A stretch of 7,983 nucleotides of DNA from Kofleriaceae bacterium. GTDB taxonomy: Bacteria > Myxococcota_A > Polyangia > Haliangiales > Haliangiaceae. The stretch is taken from the NCBI GenBank assembly GCA_024642805.1, contig JAHEAK010000218.1, forward strand, positions 1-7,983, read 5' to 3'. Position 1 is the stretch's first letter; every line of letters starts with the position of its first letter. A program made the position numbers and the translations under genes. The notes beneath the pieces were generated by a model. It made no database searches, was not told the origin of the DNA, and was given only the letters and a program-made list of their open reading frames with translations. Below, in pieces: positions 1-6,358 of this stretch.

Positions 1-1
1 G

Positions 2-241
2 ATCGCCCAGGGCAAGCACCCCTACGGGATGCAGACCTTCGACCAGTCCTTGGCCGCCTTGGTCACCGAGCGCAAGATCACCTATGAGGAGGCAGTGAAA
101 CACAGCTCCAGCCCTTCCGACTTCGCCCTGCTCTTCCGAGGTGTCTCCGGCGCAACCGAAAACTGGCAAGGGCAAACCAAATCGGGCGGCGAGACTGGCA
201 CCAGCAGTCAGCAGTTCGAGATCGATCGATTTGGCAAGTAG
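2..241 (+). CDS. pilT: PilT/PilU-family type IV pilus retraction ATPase, C-terminal fragment
   Basis: Only the last 79 codons are in the window; the start lies upstream and the gene ends at TAG (239-241). PilT-family proteins are cytoplasmic hexameric secretion-type ATPases that depolymerise type IV pili and drive twitching or social motility. The visible part matches the C-terminal region of the family: a YGMQTFDQSL segment, then a helix with KITYEEAVKHSS and the SPSDFALL motif, which correspond to the family's GMQTFDQ, IS-EEAL and SP-DL positions. The Walker A/B and His/Asp boxes are outside the window, so activity cannot be judged. After the family core there is a Gly/Ser/Thr/Gln-rich extension of about 30 residues ending in FEIDRFGK. 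Canonical PilT usually stops soon after the SP-DL motif, so this may be a PilU-like or paralogous retraction ATPase rather than PilT itself. The next gene starts 6 bases downstream, so the two are probably co-transcribed. Confidence 0.8.
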   Translation: MAQGKHPYGMQTFDQSLAALVTERKITYEEAVKHSSSPSDFALLFRGVSGATENWQGQTKSGGETGTSSQQFEIDRFGK

Positions 242-247
242 CGACAG

Positions 248-1786
<1,539 letters not shown>

Positions 1787-1838
1787 GTCCTTGCCACGGG
1801 TTCTTGCTAGGGTTAGGGACAACGGCGGCGAACTGTCA

Positions 1839-3584
1839 ATGAGCGGAACGGATCACCGAGACAACACGCGAGTGCCAGTAGCACTGCGAATCAAGTTGCG
1901 CTTTCGCAACGTCGATACCTTTATCTCGAAGTTCGCTACCAACATTTCCACCACCGGCATGTTCATCAGCAGCCGCAAGCCACGCGAAGCAGGCACACAC
2001 CTGCGCTTCGAGTTGCGACTCGCTGACGACTCCACCGTGATCGCCGGCAAAGGGCGAGTGGTCTGGGTGCGCGACTACGATCCCGAACGCCCCAAAGATC
2101 CGCACGGCATGGGCATCGAGTTTGTGAGCCTCAGTCGCGGCAGCCGTGAGCTCATCGAGAAGATCGTGAGTGCGCGCATCGGCCAGGGCCTGGGTGCCGC
2201 CGAGGATATTCCCCATTCTCGCAAGCCATCGCGGCCAGCGCCCGCAGGCACAGTGGCAACGCCCTCTGAGCCGCTTGCGGCGCCTTCCGAGAAGGTCTCG
2301 GCGCCATCCAAGGCACAGCCTGCAGCTACCAAGAACAACTCTGAGACCGCCCAGGGCCTTGCAGGGAGCAAGAAGGCTGTGGTGCCCGCCCCCAAAACGC
2401 GCGCGCCCAATCCAGTGCTAAACCAGAGTCCGGCACGAGGACAAAGCTCCGGTGTCGTCGAACTGAGTCTCGACGATCTGGATAGCTCCCAAGTGGACTT
2501 GGGTGCGGTACTGCGGCGTGCCCGCGAGCTGGTTGGCAAAGGCAACCCCGACCGGGAGCTGGACGAGCTCTTCCGAGTTAGCGCCGCGCCCATCGCCGAG
2601 ACCGTCGATGATGCCTCGCACCGCCTGGCGCAAATGCTGGGCGGCCGCGCCGTGCACACCCGACGGACCCGACCTGCAGACCCACCAACCGACCACGCTG
2701 CTCTGGCCGATCTTGCGCAGGACGCGCCCACACCAGGCCCGCCAAGTCAGGAGGCCCTCGACACGGGGGAGAGCGAGGCTCTCGACGCGGCCCTCTACAC
2801 ACTCGACACGGGGGAGAGCGAGGCTCTCGACGCGGCCCTTCACGCTGCTCTCGACACGGGGGAGAGCGAGGCTCTCGACGCGGCCCTTCGCACTGCCCTC
2901 GACACGGGGGAGAGCGCCGCCCTCGATGGCGCGGAGAGCACGGCTGCCAGCACCTCGGTTGACCTCGCTGCCAGCGCAGCCGGAGCGCTAACGGTTATTG
3001 AGGACAGCGTCGACATCGAGCTGCCCGCGACTGACGAAGTGCCCGCGCTCGCCGAAGCCCTCGAAACCATCGAAGACGAAGCGGGGGACTTTGGCAACTC
3101 TGATCACGAGCGTCCCACGATGGTCGGCGCCGGGATCAGCGCAGCGCTCGCCCTCGACGACGCCCTGGCCGCACTCGGAGAGACGACTGACCCTGCTGCG
3201 CAAACCATCGAGGAAGGCCTCGACTCGACATTGGCCTCGCTGGACCTAGAGGATTCGGGCGACACTCGCGCACCGCGAGCAGAAACGGATGAATCCCCCG
3301 ACGTGATCAGCGATGAGCCCATCGATGAGTCCGTCGACCTAACCATGTTCGAGGACGAGGACGCCACCGACTACGAGCGCCGTTACTCTGTCACCTCGGT
3401 CCCCAATGGCATTGATGTCGGGGTACTCGATCCTGGTGGCCTCGAAGACAATGGCATTTACGAGCTGAGCAAACCCGGCTCAGGCCCCATCGACCTTCTC
3501 AGGCTGGCAGACTTGCCCGCGACACGTCGCCGTGATGACGAAGAAGAATTCGACGCAGAGGTCGAACTCGATCTTCCGGACTAG
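1839..3584 (+). CDS. PilZ-domain c-di-GMP receptor with long acidic repeat-bearing tail
   Basis: Translation from ATG 1839 gives 581 residues. Residues about 7-112 are a PilZ domain of the Myxococcus-paralog type (TIGR02266-like). Both canonical c-di-GMP motifs are intact: RDNTR (RxxxR, R7 and R11) and NISTTG (N/DxSxxG, residues 35-40), separated by the usual 20-30 residues. The domain ends with GRVVWVR and GMGIEF. Dinucleotide binding is therefore likely; the output is unknown. The rest looks mostly disordered: a Pro/Ala/Ser/Lys linker (about 113-200), a helical block around 205-285 (LSLDDLDSSQVDL, LRRARELVG), the LDTGESEALDAAL repeats, then a Glu/Asp-rich region ending in EVELDLPD. There is no signal peptide or membrane segment, so it is cytoplasmic. 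An in-frame TTG at 1791 would add 16 residues. ATG 1839 is preferred because it sits just before RxxxR, as in most PilZ proteins, but its ribosome site (GGCGGCG about 8 bases upstream) is weak. It follows the barrel gene by 52 bases. Confidence 0.88.
   Translation: MSGTDHRDNTRVPVALRIKLRFRNVDTFISKFATNISTTGMFISSRKPREAGTHLRFELRLADDSTVIAGKGRVVWVRDYDPERPKDPHGMGIEFVSLSRGSRELIEKIVSARIGQGLGAAEDIPHSRKPSRPAPAGTVATPSEPLAAPSEKVSAPSKAQPAATKNNSETAQGLAGSKKAVVPAPKTRAPNPVLNQSPARGQSSGVVELSLDDLDSSQVDLGAVLRRARELVGKGNPDRELDELFRVSAAPIAETVDDASHRLAQMLGGRAVHTRRTRPADPPTDHAALADLAQDAPTPGPPSQEALDTGESEALDAALYTLDTGESEALDAALHAALDTGESEALDAALRTALDTGESAALDGAESTAASTSVDLAASAAGALTVIEDSVDIELPATDEVPALAEALETIEDEAGDFGNSDHERPTMVGAGISAALALDDALAALGETTDPAAQTIEEGLDSTLASLDLEDSGDTRAPRAETDESPDVISDEPIDESVDLTMFEDEDATDYERRYSVTSVPNGIDVGVLDPGGLEDNGIYELSKPGSGPIDLLRLADLPATRRRDDEEEFDAEVELDLPD
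2757..2933 (+). repeat. 45/48-bp tandem repeat in the PilZ-protein tail
   Basis: Four in-frame copies begin at 2757, 2802, 2850 and 2898 (steps of 45, 48 and 48 bases). Copies 1-3 encode an identical LDTGESEALDAAL and share 38 identical bases each, then diverge in a 2-3 residue spacer (YT, HAA, RTA). Copy 4 has decayed to LDTGESAALDGA. Near-perfect DNA identity, including synonymous positions, points to recent duplication or gene conversion rather than ancient protein repeats. The repeat spans roughly residues 307-365, counted from ATG 1839. Confidence 0.95.
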
Positions 3585-3616
3585 AGCGCAGCGCTCGACC
3601 AGTGGGCACGAGCCCA
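3584..3616. terminator. Two short hairpins between convergent genes (weak)
   Basis: The 46-base gap between the PilZ gene and gshA holds two small inverted repeats. GAGCGC/GCGCTC (3584-3589 and 3591-3596) overlaps the PilZ-gene stop and, with a realistic loop, forms about 5 pairs. TGGGC/GCCCA (3603-3607 and 3612-3616) has a 4-base loop and is followed by an A run on the plus strand. Neither is followed by a U run in either direction, so a classic intrinsic terminator is not supported. They may weakly help termination or be chance. Confidence 0.25.
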
Positions 3617-3630
3617 AAAAGCTGCGCACA

Positions 3631-4989
3631 CTATTCGGACTGCGCGTGATAGCGGAGCTTGGGCACGATCTCAGCTGGATTGCCATTGTGCTCACGCCAT
3701 AGCTCGATAAGACGAGTCGCATGCGTGCGTCCGGTCTCGACCACCTCGACGAGCGGGTCGAGGTAGGGAACTTCGGCCGGTGCAAAGCGCAACAGGCCGT
3801 CGCGAACGATAGCGAGTAACTGCTTGGAGAGCTCGCCGGCACTCAGCTTGCTGCCAGGCATTCGCGCCTCAAGGCCCAGTCGATTGACCTCGACACCAAA
3901 CTCCTGACGCTGTGCAAAGGTCAGCGACGCTGTCAGCGCGGTCGCCTCCGCACAGGCGCTTTCGTCGTACAGAAAGCCCGCGCACAGCGCTCCCAGTGCC
4001 ACGGTCATGCCGATGCTATTGGCATCACAGCCGCGCACCTCGAGGTACTGCTTTGCGCGAGCCTCGGGAAAGAGGGTCGACAAGTGCAGCCCCCAATCGC
4101 TCATGGTCGGCATCTGCCCCTGAAAGCCCGTCTTCATGAACTCTCGGAAGGTCATGCCTCCGGCTGGAATGTAGGTGTCGCGATAAACGAAAAACAGAGG
4201 CACGTCGAGAGCCCACTCGGCATAGCGTCGGAAGAACTCGCCCTCTTCGAAGACAAAGTCCAAGAGCCCGCAGCGATCTGGATCCATCTTGGTCCAGACG
4301 TGACCGCGATAGCTCTGATAGCCACTCTCTTTGCCATCGACGATGGGCGAGTTGGCGTACATCGCCGTGAGCATGGGCGTGACCGCCATGATCGCGCGGG
4401 TCTTTTGCAGGGCATCCTGGTCACTGCCATAATCCAAGTTGACCTGGACCGTGGCGGTGCGCTTCATCATCTCATGAGAGAGCTCGCCACGAGTCGGCAG
4501 GTAGTCGCGCATGATGTTGTAGCGATACTTGGGAACCCAGGGAACGTCCTTGATCGTTCCCCAAGGCCTGAACCCAGCGGAGATCCATTCCGCGCCGATG
4601 ATCTTGCTCGGCTCTTCAATGAAGGCGAGGAAGGAACGCAAGTCCTCGTCGAGGTCCTGCGACGATCGATGAGGCCTGGCCGCGTGCTCGAGCTGCGCGC
4701 CCGGCTCGATGCTCACCTGCCGATCGCGGCAGGTCAGCGCAATGATGTTCTCGCCCTCGCGAACACCTTGCCAGCCAGCTTTCTCCAGGGCCTGAAGAAT
4801 GTGCGTGAGACCACGGGGGCCGAAATAGGGTACGGGCGCCCCTAAGTGCTGCCCGCCCATGAGCACGCCGTGCATCTCGTGCTCGGTGCCCACCCGCCAG
4901 GCTTCTCGGGGCTTGCAAGCCGTGGTGAAATAGCTGAGCAGATCCTCGATGGACGTTACGACCGGACTTTCACCACCGACGAGATACAA
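3631..4989 (-). CDS. gshA: Glutamate-cysteine ligase, plant/alphaproteobacterial type
   Basis: This enzyme (EC 6.3.2.2) joins L-glutamate and L-cysteine using ATP, the first and committed step of glutathione synthesis, in the cytoplasm. The 452-residue protein matches the GCS2-superfamily, plant-type branch along its whole length. It has WRVGTEHE (31-38, metal/substrate-binding acidic residues), VSIEPGAQLE (92-101), PKYRYNIMRDYLP (153-165), MMKRTATVQVNLDY (174-187) and MYANSPIVDGK (210-220). These are followed by a YRGHVWTKMDPDRCGLL block, ALDVPLFFVYRDTYIPAGGMTFREFM, and FPEARAKQYLEVRGCDAN. No key motif is missing. The start is TTG at 4989: an in-frame TAG (5004-5002) lies just upstream, no ATG or GTG precedes the conserved region, and AGGA lies 10 bases upstream. 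The gene is divergent from pyrE and convergent with the PilZ gene, so it is probably a single-gene unit. gshB is not in the window. A related ligase acting in another thiol pathway is less likely given the close family match. Confidence 0.95.
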   Translation of the reverse strand: MYLVGGESPVVTSIEDLLSYFTTACKPREAWRVGTEHEMHGVLMGGQHLGAPVPYFGPRGLTHILQALEKAGWQGVREGENIIALTCRDRQVSIEPGAQLEHAARPHRSSQDLDEDLRSFLAFIEEPSKIIGAEWISAGFRPWGTIKDVPWVPKYRYNIMRDYLPTRGELSHEMMKRTATVQVNLDYGSDQDALQKTRAIMAVTPMLTAMYANSPIVDGKESGYQSYRGHVWTKMDPDRCGLLDFVFEEGEFFRRYAEWALDVPLFFVYRDTYIPAGGMTFREFMKTGFQGQMPTMSDWGLHLSTLFPEARAKQYLEVRGCDANSIGMTVALGALCAGFLYDESACAEATALTASLTFAQRQEFGVEVNRLGLEARMPGSKLSAGELSKQLLAIVRDGLLRFAPAEVPYLDPLVEVVETGRTHATRLIELWREHNGNPAEIVPKLRYHAQSE

Positions 4990-4998
4990 AGTCTGTCG

Positions 4999-5028
4999 AT
5001 CCTAGGCTTGGGAAGCAGCCAAGGTCAA
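4999..5028 (-). promoter_or_regulatory. Candidate sigma-70-like promoter for gshA (weak)
   Basis: On the minus strand, TTGACC (5028-5023, 5 of 6 to the -35 consensus) is followed by an 18-base spacer and TAGGAT (5004-4999, 4 of 6 to the -10). A transcript from it would start only a few bases before the TTG codon. The -10 would also overlap the putative AGGA ribosome site, so the two readings conflict. At least one of them is probably wrong. Confidence 0.22.
5000..5003 (-). promoter_or_regulatory. Ribosome binding site of gshA
   Basis: AGGA on the minus strand, with a 10-base spacer to the TTG start codon (4989-4987). It matters because the start is non-ATG and no other start exists between the in-frame stop at 5004-5002 and the conserved domain. 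Confidence 0.5.
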
Positions 5029-5056
5029 ACCCCAGGAGCACAACAGTCGTGATAGC

Positions 5057-5080
5057 TTGGGGCTCCCCAAAGAGGCCCCC
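5057..5080 (+). promoter_or_regulatory. Alternative hairpins in the pyrE leader
   Basis: TTGGGG (5057-5062) and CCCCAA (5065-5070) form a compact hairpin; in practice it is a 5-bp stem with a 4-base loop. The same G run (GGGGC, 5059-5063) can instead pair with GCCCC (5075-5079) across an 11-base loop. The two folds exclude each other and end a few bases before the pyrE ribosome site. No U run follows, so this is not a standard attenuator, but it could modulate translation initiation. It could also be a chance product of GC-rich sequence. Confidence 0.3.
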
Positions 5081-5085
5081 GTACC

Positions 5086-5089
5086 GGAG
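5086..5089 (+). promoter_or_regulatory. Ribosome binding site of pyrE
   Basis: GGAG with a 7-base spacer to ATG 5097. This decides the start in favour of ATG 5097 over the in-frame GTG at 5049, which would add 16 residues unlike the family. Confidence 0.8.
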
Positions 5090-5096
5090 ACTTGCC

Positions 5097-5675
5097 ATGG
5101 CTTTGTCACTCGAAAATCCAGCTCTGCTCCCTCAACAAGCGCGCCTACTGGAGCTTCTGACCAAGCTCTCCTTTCAGAAGCGCGAGGTCGTGCTCTCCTC
5201 GGGCAAGACCAGCAACTTCTACATCGACTGCAAGCAGACCAGTCTGACGGCCGAGGGGCACTTTCTCATTGGCCAACTCTTCTGCTCGGTGATCGCAAGT
5301 CGAGCAGCCAAGGCGGAAGCCATCGGCGGACTCACCCTCGGCGCTGACCCGCTGGCGTCGGCGACTGCCACAATGAGTTTCCTCGGCGGCCATCCACTGG
5401 CAGCGTTTCTGATTCGCAAGGATGCCAAAGGCCACGGAACAGAACAGTTCTTAGAGGGCATGAGCAACTTGCGTACTGGGATGCCTGTCGTCATCCTCGA
5501 AGACGTCGTGACCACGGGCGCTTCGACCATCAAGGCCATTGAACGCGCACGCGCGGCCGAGCTCGATGTGATCATGGCCCTGGCCCTGGTCGATAGAGAC
5601 GAAGGCGGTCGCGAGGCCGTCGAAGCTCACACCCCACTGGTTTCCCTATTTACTCGACACGACTTCCTCGCCTAG
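5097..5675 (+). CDS. pyrE: Orotate phosphoribosyltransferase
   Basis: PyrE (EC 2.4.2.10) transfers the ribose-5-phosphate of PRPP to orotate to give OMP, the fifth step of de novo pyrimidine synthesis, in the cytoplasm. The 192-residue product is close to the usual bacterial length of about 190-215. The N-terminal segment FQKREVVLSSGKTSNFYIDCKQ (26-47) is the typical substrate-binding hood region with the SGK-S-FYID-K pattern. IGGLTLGADPLASA (76-89) is the pyrophosphate-loop region. RKDAKGHGTEQFLEG (107-121) is the flexible catalytic loop with its conserved Lys and His. VVILEDVVTTGAST (131-144) is the PRPP-binding signature with the paired acidic residues E135 and D136. All catalytic elements are present. 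The lipoprotein gene starts 8 bases after the stop, suggesting a shared transcript. The gene is divergent from gshA across a 107-base intergenic region. Confidence 0.95.
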   Translation: MALSLENPALLPQQARLLELLTKLSFQKREVVLSSGKTSNFYIDCKQTSLTAEGHFLIGQLFCSVIASRAAKAEAIGGLTLGADPLASATATMSFLGGHPLAAFLIRKDAKGHGTEQFLEGMSNLRTGMPVVILEDVVTTGASTIKAIERARAAELDVIMALALVDRDEGGREAVEAHTPLVSLFTRHDFLA

Positions 5676-5683
5676 CGATCGCC

Positions 5684-6310
5684 ATGCACCGATTCTTCGC
5701 CAGTCTTCTCGTTTGCGGTCTCCTGGCCGCCGCTACCGGTTGTTTTCGTGCCTCTCAGCCCGTCCATCTGAGCGAGGACTGGCCAAAGAAGGCTGGCGAC
5801 TACTCCGACGCAACCGACGATTGGACACGTCGCGGCCTCTTGCGGGCCTCCTTCGACGATCAGGGTAGTCAACTCCTGGAGCTCTACGCGACCTTCCTGT
5901 CGACCGAGTGGCGAGCCGCCTATGTTCAGCGACAGGCCGAGCTGCAGACGATGAGCGAGGCGAGCCGCAAAGAACTCGAAGACGCGCAGCGCAAGATTGC
6001 CGCCGACAGCCACCAACTGGTCTTGTTGGTCTCGACCTACGATCCCAAGTACAACGACCTGCACCGAGAGCGATCGATTTGGCGCGTGGTTCTCGTCGAC
6101 GATGCCGGCAATGAGATCGCAGCCACCAACATCGACAAAGATCGTCGCCCACGGCAGCTCATCTCCGCCGAGTTCAAGAAGTTTGGCGACTTCGCAGAAG
6201 CCTACCTGGTGACCTTTCCGCACGCCCCCGCGATCCTCAGCGGCAAGAAGTTCTCGCTTCGGGTGACGAGTTCGCTTGGCACCGTGCAAGTCGACTGGCG
6301 ACGCCAGTAG
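5684..6310 (+). CDS. Putative lipoprotein of unknown function
   Basis: The 208-residue protein has a lipoprotein signal: MHR, hydrophobic stretch FFASLLVCGLLAAA, then ATGC with the acylated Cys at residue 20. The -3 residue is Ala rather than the more usual Leu, but the context is otherwise typical. The residue after Cys is Phe, not Asp, so outer-membrane sorting is plausible. The mature part has a long charged helix around residues 85-110 (EASRKELEDAQRKIAAD) followed by a beta-rich section: HQLVLLVSTYDPKYNDL, WRVVLVDDAGNEIAATNI, AYLVTFPHAP, KFSLRVTSSLGTVQVDWRRQ. This is consistent with a small beta-sandwich. I recognise no named family. It starts 8 bases after pyrE with no strong ribosome site, so translation may be coupled. 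No functional link with pyrimidine synthesis is evident. The 48 bases between its stop and the convergent gene contain no convincing terminator. Confidence 0.82.
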   Translation: MHRFFASLLVCGLLAAATGCFRASQPVHLSEDWPKKAGDYSDATDDWTRRGLLRASFDDQGSQLLELYATFLSTEWRAAYVQRQAELQTMSEASRKELEDAQRKIAADSHQLVLLVSTYDPKYNDLHRERSIWRVVLVDDAGNEIAATNIDKDRRPRQLISAEFKKFGDFAEAYLVTFPHAPAILSGKKFSLRVTSSLGTVQVDWRRQ

Positions 6311-6358
6311 AGCCAGAACCGCTAGGGTGCTCGGTCGGGAGAGTCCTGGCCGCTGCGC

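Noticed and set aside
221..230. ATCGATCGAT palindrome near the end of the pilT-like gene
   Set aside because: Isolated within coding sequence and easily explained by chance; no second copy with the same spacing was seen.
1808..1818. TAGGGTTAGGG, resembling a eukaryotic telomere repeat
   Set aside because: Fewer than two full units in a short bacterial intergenic gap. It is most simply chance, and at about 20 bases from ATG 1839 it is also too distant to be its ribosome site.
4084..4845. 253-codon open frame on the plus strand opposite gshA
   Set aside because: It lies wholly antisense to a gene with full-length family similarity. Its protein has no recognisable motif and there is no ribosome site, so it is a typical GC-rich shadow frame.
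5672..6289. 205-codon minus-strand open frame opposite the lipoprotein gene
   Set aside because: The plus-strand frame has a lipobox signal and follows pyrE closely. The antisense product has no export signal or known motif.
6311..6358. Search for a terminator between the convergent lipoprotein and DUF4388 genes
   Set aside because: No stem of convincing length and no U run on either strand.
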